Shown here: piece by piece, positions 44,791 to 57,560 of the stretch
Position numbering within the stretch: the stretch's first letter is position 1
Layout: every line of letters begins with the position of its first letter
Notes under the pieces: generated by a model
Databases searched by the model: none
The model's input: only the letters and a program-made list of their open reading frames with translations
Told to the model about the DNA's origin: nothing
Program-made: the position numbers and the translations under genes
Origin: Terebella lapidaria
Taxonomy: Eukaryota > Annelida > Polychaeta > Terebellida > Terebellidae
Direction of reading: 5' to 3'
Length of the DNA: 64,000 nt
NCBI GenBank assembly: GCA_949152475.1
Contig: OX424558.1
Span: forward strand, 34,234,651-34,298,650

Positions 44791-47700
44791 TGGCAGATTC
44801 TATGGAGCAACAACCACCAGAATTCCGCAATTATTGCATTTACTTTCCAATAAAGTCGCTACATGATACATTTCTCTTTTCGCTCGTGGTGGCATCTCTC
44901 CCCAGTGGCTGGCAACACCAGTGGGCAGAATTAGAATTCCTCTCTCATTTTAGATCAGCGGGCAATAACAGCTTCCAGACGTATGACGCGTCAGTGGTTG
45001 CAGAAGAGAGAATTGGTTATTCTTCGCTATAGCTCTGCGTAAAGTATGCAACGTGTAAGCACGCCTGAAAAACGGGAGTCGTTCAAGCACAAAAAAAGCT
45101 CTGGATGTTCGTGGCAGAAGGCAAAAGAAATTTCCACATAGCGAGCCAAAGATGAGCCACGCAGGAAAATAAAAATATACATGTATTCGGAAATAAAATC
45201 AGGATGATCTATCCATCCATTTTCTCCCGTTCAAGGAAAGATCAAACCACCGACAGCACATCTGGATCACCCGCAAATGTTTACATTCGATGGACGCCAC
45301 TTGTGGAGTTTTTATGGGTACGGCAATGTGAAGTATATCCAGTGTGCATCTCCAGCTTATAAACACATACATGTATGATGGTGACGATGGGTAAAACTAA
45401 CCATGCACTCGCGGTTCGGAAAGCCGCTCGAAAAAAATCGTGGTGTGGGTGTGAGCATACGTGAATAACGCACGTACCATGGAGGATTGTTTGTCTGGAA
45501 AGATTTGACAGTTTTTGTGATGATTGTTCAACTCAAGTGTGATCCATGAACACTCTAGATTGTTTACACCTTATTGTTTTTCCCCCAGTTGATAATACTC
45601 ATGCAATACCTTTCTCCCATATAAAACACTCCATTACAAAATCTATATATCCATGAGCTTGCTCTCGCTCATTCCCAATGCACAAAGACGACAAAATATT
45701 GTTTTTTAGACAGAATTCCATCGATAGAAGTAGCCTCTAATAACATTGCAGAGGAGAACATTGTATCATGTCTGAGTTTGGCAGCTAATCAAGTCCTTCT
45801 CAAGGTTGTCACGAGAATCATCAGACTCAATCACACAATACATCTTTAGAGACATACAAGTATATTACATGGAGATGTCAACAGTAGAAATGTCACAACA
45901 ACAAACAATAGTGACTAGACACAGTTCTAGGAAAGATTCTAATCGTGGTTTGATATGCACACCTGACGGCAACCTCCACCCACCCATGTTACATCGAAAC
46001 GAATCTCCTTCAGAGATTGACTGCAATATATAGGTATGTATCATGGCTTCAAAAGGCTTCCGTCTATGATTGTGATGTCTGAGTCCAACTTTTCTTTTCC
46101 TTCGACCACAGCAAGGATCGAAAACGAGGACGAAGAAAAGGGGGACAAAAACGTCATAGCGATTTACAAGATGCGTTTCTCTACCGCCCTTGGCCGAGGA
46201 GACATGGCTCTGGTGTCACCCCTCCCCCCACCCTCCCACCCCAGGGCGTCCATCGCAATTCAGTTGCCATAAAGTAGACACCAAACGGGATCAGGGACAA
46301 CAGTTTATTTTGTCTTTAGTCCCCTCGAAGCAGCTCTACCCTTTGGCTTTGAAAGCGGCTCGAAAGCTGCAAAGACCAAGAACCAAGCAGAAGGACGCTT
46401 CGGCAACAGTTGGACTCCCCAGGGACCCAATAGAACATCATTGCAGGCAAATCAGTTTAAAAGTGTCGTCTTTTTCATAAACATCATGAATCCCAGTAGG
46501 AAATGTTTCCTGTTCGAGCCATAAATATCTGAAGATGTCAAGGATGGAACAACGTCCAAATTCGGACATTTAAAATTCAAATCAAACTCCTTGTAGATCT
46601 TTTATTTTCATTCTATCACCAGCAATGGTCACCAATAATTCATTGAACATGCAATATTATTTCAGTTCCATATGAAAGTGCAAATAGTAAGGAATTTTTG
46701 TTTCCCCTTCACTAAGTCAATGTTCACATGCCTTCGCCTGCTAACATCATGTAAGTGAATACTAGTACCTTGGTGTAATGTGATTATCATTAATTACACT
46801 GAACTTGATCTGATGAAAAGTTTTCAGTGTGAACGAGTACATTTTCATCATGATGCTACAATCCTTGCATTGCAATTGTGTTACATCAAACAGCCATGTC
46901 GTATTTGCCTATAAGTACATCAATGATAGTATGCACATAATATTCAGTCATTTCATATTAATATTTTACTTACAGCAGTAAGCTCGAAATTTCCGGTCTT
47001 TTTAAAGTCAATTGAAACTGACTGGTAAACATGTAAGCTGACCCACAAAATCTGATCTAGTTCCGCCGCGGGCAGGGACCAGTATTATAACGTCAGTCAA
47101 GTCATGTGTTTTGCGTCAGTCTGCCACTTCAAGGTGCCAAAAACTTGTCTGAGATCTGACCGGCTCCGTATCAGCATCCGTCTGGGGAGGAGCGTCCAAC
47201 TATCGCTGATCAAAGGAAGGTGTACCAAATACCACGAGCCGAGTTGTACGGGCGTCCGGAATGTGAACTACGCACATAGGTGTGGACGAAACACGCAGGT
47301 TGTACCCACAACCCACGTACACTACGCAGCAGGCAAATACTATGTATACTGCACATACCATAGTATTTTTGAGTTGGGTTTTTTGTTTTCTGGAAGTTTT
47401 AGGTGAATATTTCCACGGAATATTTGGTCCATAATTTTTCAGATTGGAAGGCTGCATGCTACTGAGTAATTGAAAACTGTGCCGAAAGTGGTATTTTCTG
47501 ATTCTCAACTTCATACATGTGCCAAAGCACTGTATATTTGAAATCTGAGGCAACTTGTATCCCTTCACGAAGATCAGACAATTTATCAAGTCAATCAGCT
47601 GCTCTTGTTTCTTCCTTCAACTGGGAAGAAAAGGATCTCCTTTGGTGTTAAAGAGTCTTCCATGAACCAATGCTGTACAACAAGAGGCCCAGGTATAGAT

Positions 47701-50700
47701 TACTGTTCAGTTGGGGGTTCAGGGCGGAATGTACATGATCTGCCAATTGCAGTGCAACTGAAGCAATGGCCAAGATTTATTTATTTGTAGAGTTCAGCGG
47801 TAATGTCCTTCCCGGGTTGTCAACAGGTCATAACGTTGATTGGTTATCTGCTCACCACTGGTGCATGGGTCACTTAGGATATATGTAGAATTGCTGCCAC
47901 CCAGAAAATGCCCAACCATGTGCGTGCAGATGCTGGCTATTTCTAGATGTGAATTATTTTTCAATGCCTAAAAAGATATATGAACTTAATTGCTTTAACT
48001 GCTCCGCATGCTGAAATGTCTCCTTGATCGAGTTTGACATTCATTGGTATAAAACGGTACCAAAAACAACTCCAAAAGTTGGCTCAATTTATTACTATTG
48101 CCAAACTTCCTTGGAGAACAGCTGACAAGAAGGTGACTAATAAACGCAAACGAAGAAGCAAGGAGAAAGCCCAATGATTGCCAGGCCAGTACCCAAGGAT
48201 CCAAGTCTGTACTCAAATCGTACCTGAAAACTGTGAGGTGATTTGGCAAGCATCAATCCTTGTTCCAGATCTGGATCCACATAAAATGCAGGCTGCTAAT
48301 GCAGACAGTGGCTACAAAATGCACTGAACCTTCTAGAACTCACTCCAATAAGTCAGATACAATTCTGATCTGTTCTCGTGAAAAAACCTAAATAGAACAG
48401 GCTCCATGTAACTCAAACACAACATATCGGACAGTGGGACTAACTTTGTTGTCTTGTTTCCCAACATTATGAAAGATTTGTATATCTTAAACCTACATAC
48501 CTTTCTAAGAACATTTTTTTTCTTTGTTTGATGGCCTATTACAGTATGTAATCTGTTTGTTGTGAGCTCTACAGACAACACTCCCTGTACCATGTGTACG
48601 CGGAGACCCTTACGCCATTAACCAGGTCATGTGACACAGCTGTGACCATGGCGACTGGGGTATTTCCACACATAAGATCTAAATTTCTTCCTCAGCAAAG
48701 TTTTTTTCCATCAACAGCTGCTAACATTGCTTTCTTCTAGACCACGTAGACTGTGTTATAACAGACTACTTTAAGATAATCAGTGTAGCCACATGCAAGC
48801 CTTTCAATGCACATGATTGTCTTACAATGATATTGTTATTTCTGATTGAGCAGATCATGAAGTCAAATGGAACATTATATATATAAATTTGAAGGTACTG
48901 TTCATGCATGTTCATTTATTGATTCCAGTGTCAGTAAATTGTTGCTAATTCATATGAAAACTCAGGTAATCATATATTGATGTTGCCAAATTTTGTCAAT
49001 CATATTGAATGTAAACAATTCACGTGTCATACGAGATACATGGAAAATTCAAATATCATGTTCAAAATTTTTAAACAGCTCTTCTAAACATGGGAAATAT
49101 TAGCAAAATTTCACCTCATTGGCCCGGTAAGATGAGTGTAAACGAGAGATTCTGCCGTGGGAATGTGACTCGATCCGCAGGTAAAATATCAAATTGTTTC
49201 ATTATGAGCGAAATATCAGGCCTCACAACTGTGCAGGGCGAAAAATCATTGCACAGATGATGCCCGGGTTTCGTATTTCCCTCGGGAAATTTCCAAGCAG
49301 AGATGCGTAAACATTGTTTTATCCATAACTGAGAGCCTGGAATTTATGACTTTTGCTGATGAATTCCACAAAGCATGAGTAATTCCACAGTTGCCAGATA
49401 TTTACTACTAGATGCTGTATTTGTACATAATTCCCCTGTGTAAAATACAGCTCGGGTGTCCAAAAACTTCGGCATTTTCATCACCGCACAGAGCTCTTTA
49501 TACATTGCAGACAGGCGAGAAGCATTACAGATATTAAACTAAAGAATATTTCTGGAAGAACTGCAGTTAATGATAAAAAAAACCAACTTTGTGACATTAA
49601 AAACAAGTTCATGTCTTCCAATCTAAAACAATAATAATGGACATCATAATTATTTTAGTTAAATGAATAATATTTTGCAACACATAAATTACAATTGTGT
49701 AGATTTATGTTATAATCTTGAACTGTAATACATGTAATATGAACAGCACTGCAGCATTTTCATTCTGTTTGCCAGTGAAGAGCAGAACGGCTACATTTAT
49801 ATGTGCAAATGTAGACAGACAAAAGACCTATTTGTTATTATGTGGAATATTGTGATGATTTATTTTACTTGTCACATTAATTCGTCTGGAGAATGGATAG
49901 GTTTTATGACGCCCTCCGGAGCTGAAGTATAATGTAATGAAAATATCCCACATGACAAAATTCCACTTGTGTTGTCGACGGTGACAATGATACATTCTGA
50001 CAGAGTGGGAGGCCTCCGGCCACAAGACATCGCAGTGCGCTGAGACAGATCCGGTAAACAATAATCACGGAAAACATGTCCGTTAATCTCAAGTTACTCC
50101 ACGGGAAGAAAAATCATATTCGCTATCATTGAGTTACACAGGTGTTCCTTTGCAAATACCTGGTGAACTCCACATAAGATGACCCCCCCCCTCCCCTTCC
50201 CTCACAACCCTTCTCCATATCCACCTACCCCCCCCCCCCCCCTCCCACCGAACCCTCATCCCCAGAGTGTTTCTATACTACTCTCAGATATCTGAGGCTT
50301 TCTGATCCCTTCCCGTTGCAGCTACTCAGTTTCAGGCTTATAGTTTTCTCTCTCTCTCTCCCACAGCCAAGCACCCCATTGACAATACATCTGTAATATT
50401 AGTCTCCTTCTGTGGTGAAGGGGAAAGCATTTGTTACACACACAGTTGGTTCTTCTGTCTCGACCGCAGCATGTAAGCTGGGAGTGATCAGTGATATGTT
50501 TTTTTTGTGATGAATGCACCTTCTCATAATACCCCCTGTAGCACCTCCCCTCCCCCTTCTCCCTCTCACATTCAAACCCATAAAGATTATAAGCTTTGCG
50601 CCCTATGCACACCGGCCAAAAGTAGACAATGAGCAGTTGTCCACCAGTCGAAGTAAAATCATCATCATTTGGTGGAGATGTCCGCAAGGCACTGCCCAGT

Positions 50701-52002
50701 TTAGCCGCCGCGCCACCTCTGTATGTCACCACTGATGATGGATTAATCACAGAGCAGATGCTGCTAATCCGGCGCTAAGCTCCTACACAGTCCACCTCTC
50801 ATCTATAGAGAGAGGCAAGTAGACAGAAGGCGGCTGCACGGGAAGATGGAGAGGATATTAATCGCCTGACGTCAATGTGTCTACCGCAGGCCGGTCTGAC
50901 TGTCTGTGACTTGTACCTGTGTCTGTCTGTCTCTCTCTCTCTCGTAAGATGGGCAGCTAACACTCAGAGATTATCACTTGGTGTAGCATAAACAATGTCA
51001 TGTAATAAAGTGAAAATCTTTTAAAATCCTCAGGTGAAATGTAACAGCAGCGGTCAAATTGATACTCGATGTATAAGATCACATTTCATGCCTGGTAAAG
51101 AGAAGATCTCCAAGGTGTACTACTGTAATTTGCTCTCATCACTGGTACCCCTTCATTATTTGTGTCTGGAGCCTGACACCCTACCATCCATGCTGTCCAT
51201 GACCCTGTAATCATGGTATCGTAGACACCCAATTTAACAGGTCCACAGGTCTTATCTTCCTCAGTACCTTGAGGACAAAAACTTAAAGAAGAGAGACATT
51301 CTTGGAAAGGAAAAGGCTCGGCCAAGCTGCTCCCATTTCCTGTAAAACTTTTCAAAACTGTGAACTGTGAAAGTAGTAAACTGTGTGTCCTTGGGTCTCA
51401 AACTGGATGACATCATGCTAATATATTCATGCACGTACTAGATGGAACTGAGATTTATTTCCATGTTTTGACAAGGATTCACCCTCAAGTTGAACAATGA
51501 CCTTTTAAAGATCTCCCATCTTTTGGCATGGTGAGACACAAGAGGACGACAAGCGCGGGTGCAGAGAATGTGATACCAAGGTTTCTGTATCGGTGGCTGT
51601 GACCCTGAATCGGAGTGGGGTTTAGCCCGAAAGATGTCCCCGGATTGTCGTCATCAGTCGAGAGGACACCCCTCCACCCGACGGCGCAACCTTCAATCCA
51701 CGCGACTCTCCCAGTCGATGTCAGGGCCTAGATGTTACATATAGTATAACCCTGCGGCTTAGAACCTTTCAAAACTGTCCACAGGAAATTACAGTCCCCA
51801 CGTAGCTTGCACACTTATTGTAGCCAAGTCCAACTTTGTAGCCCATCATGAAAGATACTAACAAATTGTTGTGTTTTGGCTTATGCCGGTGGACCCCCCT
51901 AGGAATTAGGTCACTTCCTTTCTATTTCCAAGCATTAATAGATTGAGTGGTACTCCCGTCTGTTTTATGAGGCCATTTGCCTGATCTACATCCATCCAGA
52001 AA
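44791..52002. other. Core DNA of unit 3, first 7.2 kb, no insertion
   Basis: Matches unit 1 up to about 10262 (minus its insertions) and unit 2 up to 33175. It is close to unit 2 at the start, closer to unit 1 from about 46.5 to 47.5 kb, divergent from both at about 48.0-48.9 kb, then close to unit 1 again. It includes the candidate exon near 46113, the exon-like segment 50368-50473 and the CRE 50867-50874. Confidence 0.4.
50867..50874. promoter_or_regulatory. CRE palindrome, unit 3
   Basis: TGACGTCA, the counterpart of 9069 and 30442, in a flank identical to unit 1. Confidence 0.35.
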
Positions 52003-52329
52003 CTAGATGCTTCCGGTCGCCTACGACCGCTTGGGTGTATCCCCCGTAGCCCTATTATCTTTGTTGCCAAAAATATATCACTGTCAAGTGTGAAAAACTA
52101 GAGCAAGGGCTAAAAAAGATTACCAGAGAAATGTTATATCTCAAGTCACAACTGTTTTCTTTTCCCCACCAAAATTGCTGCACTGATTTTCCGAGGTTAT
52201 TGAAGGTCGAATTCAAAATCACCACTGAAATCTCTTTATATGAATTTCCATTCGACATGTTTGATAAAATAATGAAAATACAGATAGATCAATCTTTTCA
52301 CCTATTTATATTTCAACTCAGAATATTTT

Positions 52330-52990
52330 ACAAACTTGGTTCCAAGTTGAAATTCAAAGTAAAATTTGACCAAAAATGCATTTCAAGATGACGAAATTGG
52401 AGCCAGATTGAACTTCTCACCATAAGTTATATTTCGACTCATAATACATGTACGTGCCAAACATGGTTCCAAGTTGAAATTCAAAGTAAAAGTTAATCAA
52501 AACTGCATTTCAAGATGACGAAATTGGAGCCAGATAGAACTTTTCGTCATAAGTTATATTTTAACTCATAATATGTGCCAAGCTTGGTTTCAAGTTGAAA
52601 TTCAAGCTAAAAGTTTACCAAAACTGCATTTCAAGATGAAGAAATTGGAGCCAGATCGAACTTTTCATCATAAGTTATATTTCAACTCATAATATGTGCC
52701 AAACTTGGTTTCAAGTTGAAATTCAAACTAAAAATTGACCAAAACTGCATTTCAAGATGACGAAAATGGAGCCAGATCGAACTTTTCACCATAAGTTATA
52801 TTTCGACTTATAATATGTGCCAAACATGCTTTCAAGTTGAAATTCAAAGTAAAAGTTGACCAAAACTGCATTTCAAGATGACGAAATTGGAGCCAGATCG
52901 AATTTTTCACCATAAGTTATATTTTAACTGATAATTTGTGCCAAACATGGTCTCAAGTTGAAATTCAAAGTAAAAGTTGATCAATGTTTT
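52330..52990 (+). repeat. 121-bp satellite array in element B
   Basis: The word GCATTTCAAGATGA starts at 52378, 52505, 52626, 52747 and 52868, giving a 121-bp period after a slightly longer first copy (127). There is a partial copy at each end. Monomers differ by a few bases each. Confidence 0.9.
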
Positions 52991-53009
52991 CATAAAAAGC
53001 TATTGTGAT

Positions 53010-53885
53010 AAATAATACACTTAGCTAGCAAAAAAATAATGTTAACTTATTTGGTCACAGCCATAAAATCTCTACTGGACAAAGCCTTCACCTTGTTGAG
53101 CCCAATAATAAATATTTCTTGTCTTAACTATTTTCATTGTGGTCAATAATAGACTTAACATGTAAAAATAAAGTTAACTTATTCGGTTACACCCAGAAAT
53201 TTCTACCGGACAAAACCTTAACCTTGTTGAGCTCAATAATAATTGTTTCTCATCTTAACAATTTTTATTGAGGTCAATAATAGACTTAACTAGCAAAAAA
53301 AATGTTAACTTATTTGGTTACAGACATAAAATGTCTACTGGACAGAATCTTTACCTTGTTGAGCCCAATAATAAATATTTCTTGTCTTAACTATTTTTAT
53401 TGTGGTCAATAATACACTAAACTAGTAAAAATAATGTTAACTTATTCAGTACACCCATGAAATCTGTACTGGACATACTTTCACCTTGTTGAGCTTAATA
53501 ATAAATATTTCTCATCTTAACTATTTTTATTGTGGTCAATAATAGACTTAACTATTTTTATTGTGGTCAATAATAGACTTAACTAGTGAAAATAATGTTA
53601 ACTTATTTGGTTACACCAATGAAATTTGTACTGGACAAAACATTTACCTTGTTGAGGTTAATAATAAATATTTCTTGTCTTAACTATTTTTATTGTGGTC
53701 AATAATAGACTTAACTAGTAAAAATAATGTTAACTTATTCAGTTACACCCATAAAATCTGTACTGGACAAAACCTTTACCTTGTTGAGCTTAATAATAAA
53801 CGTTTCTCGTCTTAACTATTTTTATTGTGGACAATAATAGACTTAACTAGTAAAACTAATGTTAACTTATTCAGTAATATGGTCC
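53010..53885 (+). repeat. 132-bp satellite array in element B
   Basis: GTTAACTTA recurs at 53041, 53173, 53304, 53436, 53597, 53729 and 53861. The spacing is 131-132 bp except one interval of 161 bp, which contains an extra direct copy of about 30 bp around 53520-53580. The array is AT-rich and unrelated to the 121-bp monomer. Confidence 0.9.
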
Positions 53886-54119
53886 TGTTTTCACTGAAAA
53901 CTTCAGTTCTCCATTCTGAACAAGAAACCAGTGTCATTACCTTCCATTGTACAGGCTATTGCAATGATCGTACATGTCAAAATGGATATTTCAAAATTCT
54001 GTAATAAGTTAGGCTGTTAATATATTAATATTTATATGATCATTCTAAAAAAACGATTGGTTTCGTGTGACAGCCCTTCCCAACAATACTTCCAAATATT
54101 ATCGAGATTTGTCAAAAAT

Positions 54120-54485
54120 TGCCATCTGTAGAGCGTTCACAAGCCATGTGTCTCAAACAGGCTGTTTTCAATGCAAAATGTGTCCCCAAACGACAAATTC
54201 AGTTGCCACGGCAACCAAAATCGATTGGTGTCGGGATCTTACCATAATATGTGCCTGCCAAAAATAATGGTGATCGGGTGAGAATTGCGGCCTGTAGCGC
54301 GTTCACAAGCCATGTGTCTCAAACAGGCTGTTTTCAATGCAAAATGTGTCCCCAAACGACCAATTCAGTTGCCACGGCAACCAAAATAGATTGGTGTCGG
54401 GATCTTACCATTATATATGTGCCTGCAAAAAATAATGGTGATCGGGTGAAAATTGCGGCCTGTAGCGCTTTCACAAGAAAATCTC
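54120..54485 (+). repeat. 167-bp repeat (2.3 copies) in element B
   Basis: Segments beginning at the GCGTTCACAAG-type word at 54133, 54299 and 54467 (intervals of 166 and 168 bp). The first two copies are nearly identical and the third is cut short by the element end. Confidence 0.85.
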
Positions 54486-54548
54486 TGCGGACGCGGACGA
54501 CGAAGCCAAATCCATAGTATCCGCCGAACTTTGTTCGGGGGATACAAC

Positions 54549-56411
54549 TACTGCCAACCGCTGGGTAACAACATTAGAATGTTTATTAGCATTTTGTGTA
54601 TTAAAACTAAGGTGCTCATTAGGGAAGGCAAGTTCTTAGTACAGCGGCAATGAAACAACAGCTTATTGATCACATTCAAAGGTGGCATTCTCTAGAAAAG
54701 TGCCATAAATGCAGTATTTGTGAGAGCCCACTAAGGGAAAGCATGATGGGTACATTTAGCTGATAGAGTTATGGATTCTCCACCAATTTGTACATGTTGC
54801 AACTTTCAAGAAGGATTTGTTCACGTTATATTGTGATGAGTTATCTCAATGATTTACAGCATGTGCAATAAACTATCAACTTATAAGTTCAATGCATCAA
54901 AACAAACATTTGAATCCACACTGAGAACTGCAGTGTAAAGTGAAATGTACCTGAAAAACTTCCAGCATTTTGATCATTTTGCTGTGATGGAATTCATTCA
55001 AGCAAGTGGTGATTGACAGCATTTCCACATTGCCACGACACTTCCTCGTGTTCTTCAAGAAGACAACATTCAAGAACAGATTCGTGACCAGCTTCCCGAG
55101 TGGGTGGAAGTCCACATAAAAGGCACAAGTCGCCCTGACAAAGTGCCGCGTGGCACGCCACCTGTTACCTTCTCTGGACAACTTGAGACATGAGCACGGA
55201 TGGAATCAGGCTTCGTCTTCGCGGCGAGGAACGACAGAGTCACATCCGTCACCGGGCGACTCTCATCAAACACACGAGGAACTTGGAGCTCTACGTGTTT
55301 CCTCTTTGTGACATTTCAGGGGAGATGACTTCACAAGCACCGTGGACTGACGGACGGACAGGCGGGTGGACATCCAGACATATGCACCCTTGCAAGGTCA
55401 AGGCCATTAGGAACAGACGCAGTTTTGCATGTTGTGATGATGTCATGACAGGTAAACTACCAGGACTGCACCAAGGTACAGGGATATTCAAAAGTTCATA
55501 CACTGATCGTGCTATGCTAAGGATGTAATAATTATGAGTCAGTTGGCTATCTTGCTGAGATAACAAGTTGTTGTTGTTCGATAACAGGTCCCAATTATGC
55601 AAGACTCCCGCCAGCAGAGTGGAGCCAGGTCTAGCAGCGATCACGTTTTTGTGCAAACCAATCAACAAGCTGCAGGCTTCAGCACTACTGATAGTATCGG
55701 CATCTCCGCACAATATTGTTTTTGTGCAAATTTTTTGTTCCAAATTCCTAGATGTTGTTCAGCGCTGCAAACACCATCAAGTAGGGAATATCTTGCAACA
55801 ATGAACTGTTAATTGTGAGAAACTTTATCCTTCCATGGATGATGTACCTACTATTAATCATTCAAACAAACTTTGTATCTGCATCTATGGTCTACATAAT
55901 GCAACTGATAATGCTACACAAATGCACCTTCTCCCAGCAGTGATCACAGATTTGCTTCAAACTGTTCTAACAGTTTAAAATCTAACCTTTGGCAACACAA
56001 AAGGATATTACGATGTTCAATCTCAGAACGGGACCAATGATACACTGGCACTATGCTGTTATCATAAATACTGTTATTAACTCGGCAAAAGGGGCTTTCA
56101 TGGCGACTAAAAATAGAAGAATACTACAGAGTTCACACAAAACATAACGCGGGGAATGTCGAAAATAGATGGATCATTTCAAGCAGTGATTTATAAACAT
56201 GATAAATTGCCGATGCTACTCAGTCGGCTCAGCACATAATAGCTTTTTTTTCTTTCAGTGACTGTAAAGTTCATGACTTTGACAATGACACTACTCCCTT
56301 GGCTTGGTCACGTATGCCGAATTTAAATGGAAGCTATATCTATCCTTCTATAGATCTATTACCAGCCTTACATCCACCAGATCAATTTAAGATGAACCAT
56401 CAGTATCATAA
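54549..56411. other. Core DNA of unit 3 between elements B and C
   Basis: Matches 10263-12095 and 33176-35060. From about 55200 it is almost identical to unit 1. A frame near 55020-55195, also open in units 1 (about 10708-10880) and 2 (about 33645-33820), ends at the same ATGA word in all three. Substitutions there mostly change amino acids. Confidence 0.4.
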
Positions 56412-57040
56412 CTAGACATAAAAGCCTATAGGCTTTGTGGCATCCCCCAATTTTTACTTTTCTTTTCTAATGGTGAAACTTGACTGTTATTATAATACAT
56501 ATACCAGGATTATTGAACACAGGTGGGAGTGAGAGTTCAAATTATAGCAGTTGCTCACTAGACAAATGTCCATCAGATATTTGTTTTAATCTCAATAGGT
56601 ATTAAATGTACAGACATGACAGACATTCATAATACAAGCAAAAAGGAAATTATTCTGGGTTCTGACTAAGTAAAACAATGATAATTTGGTCACTGCATGT
56701 GAAATACAGCTAGAAAACAAAACAATGCATGTAGTTTCATCCAGATAAACACAGTGCTGTTTTAACTGAATACAATGAACAATTGACCGGCAAGCAAGGC
56801 CCAGGCAGACCTTCAAAGCTGTTATCTTCAGTTTGGGTCATCATTATATAACCACCTATTGTTTTCTTTAGAAAGGGAAGGAGGGCATTGTTCCAACTTG
56901 TTGGTGTTAGTATAGTAAACTGGGGTGAGGGGACAGGAGAGGGGGGGGGGGGGAAGAGGGGCAGTGCATACAAGTCACTGATACATTGCTACATTCATAT
57001 GCAGATTAGACTGGCTGACAGTGGAGGTGGGGGAGGGAGA

Positions 57041-57058
57041 GGGGGGGGGGGGGGGGGG
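57041..57058 (+). repeat. Run of 18 G in element C
   Basis: Homopolymer following a G-rich stretch that starts near 57020; another G run lies at about 56941-56953. Both belong to the inserted element. Confidence 0.9.
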
Positions 57059-57468
57059 ATTGCCTTATCACAGGCATTACTGAGCAGGGCTCTCATATAC
57101 TGCACTGGCTGAGAGGGCAGAGCCTAGCCTCATGCTGGACATGCAGGCTGCAGTCAGTGAATACAGTAGCATGGCTCAGTCACAGTATTACATCTGCATG
57201 GGGGCAGGTGAGGGAAAAATTCTAAGTCCAAAAAAAAATACACCCAAAAAATTTTTTTCCCCTGGAAATTGCCTGAATCAAATTATGACATTGACAGGAA
57301 TCGCCCGATTTTTTTTTCCAAAATGGCCGCTGGCGGCCATCTTGGATTTCGGGTCTCGACGAAAAACAATAGGGGTTAGGAGCAAAGTATTTCGGATGAG
57401 CTGTGAAAATTTCGGAAAGATAGATTAAGGCGTTCAAGAGTTATGATCCGGAAACCGAACGGCGGAAG

Positions 57469-57510
<42 letters not shown>

Positions 57511-57517
57511 AAAAAAA
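57469..57517 (+). repeat. Poly-A tract before the right hairpin of element C
   Basis: Almost pure A (one G near 57498). It occupies the place held by the GGAC microsatellite in element A. It is not a retroposon tail, because 43 more bases of element, including the hairpin, follow it. Confidence 0.9.
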
Positions 57518-57560
57518 CAGACAAAAACATAAGGCCTCCCGATTTTCAATCGGGATGCCT

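Larger units (their letters stand above)
52003..54548. mobile_element. Helitron-like element B with three satellite arrays
   Basis: About 2.55 kb private to unit 3; empty sites at 10262 and 33175. The left end has a hairpin CGGTCG-CCTA-CGACCG (52014-52029), then GTATCCCCCG (52037-52046). The right end is a 29-nt hairpin at 54517-54545 with arms GTATCCGCCGAAC and GTTCGGGGGATAC. The junctions fit insertion between two T residues. The interior is mostly tandem arrays of three different monomers (121, 132 and 167 bp). No coding capacity. It shares end geometry with elements A and C but not their sequence. Confidence 0.55.
56412..57560. mobile_element. Helitron-like element C
   Basis: About 1.15 kb private to unit 3; empty sites at 12095 and about 35060. 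The left end has the palindrome AAGCCTATAGGCTT (56422-56435), then GGCATCCCCCAATT (56439-56452). The right end is a 29-nt hairpin at 57532-57560 with arms AGGCCTCCCGATT and AATCGGGATGCCT and a TTC loop. G runs lie near 56940 and 57041, and a poly-A tract (57469-57517) precedes the hairpin. The stretch about 57320-57430 resembles the pre-microsatellite part of element A, with phrases such as AAAATGGCCGC and AAATTTCGGAAAGAT. It ends in CCTAA if the next two bases are counted. Confidence 0.55.

Noticed and set aside
57469-57517. Poly-A tract as a sign of a LINE or SINE retrocopy
   Set aside because: The A tract is internal: a 29-nt terminal hairpin follows it, and there are no poly-A-type target duplications.
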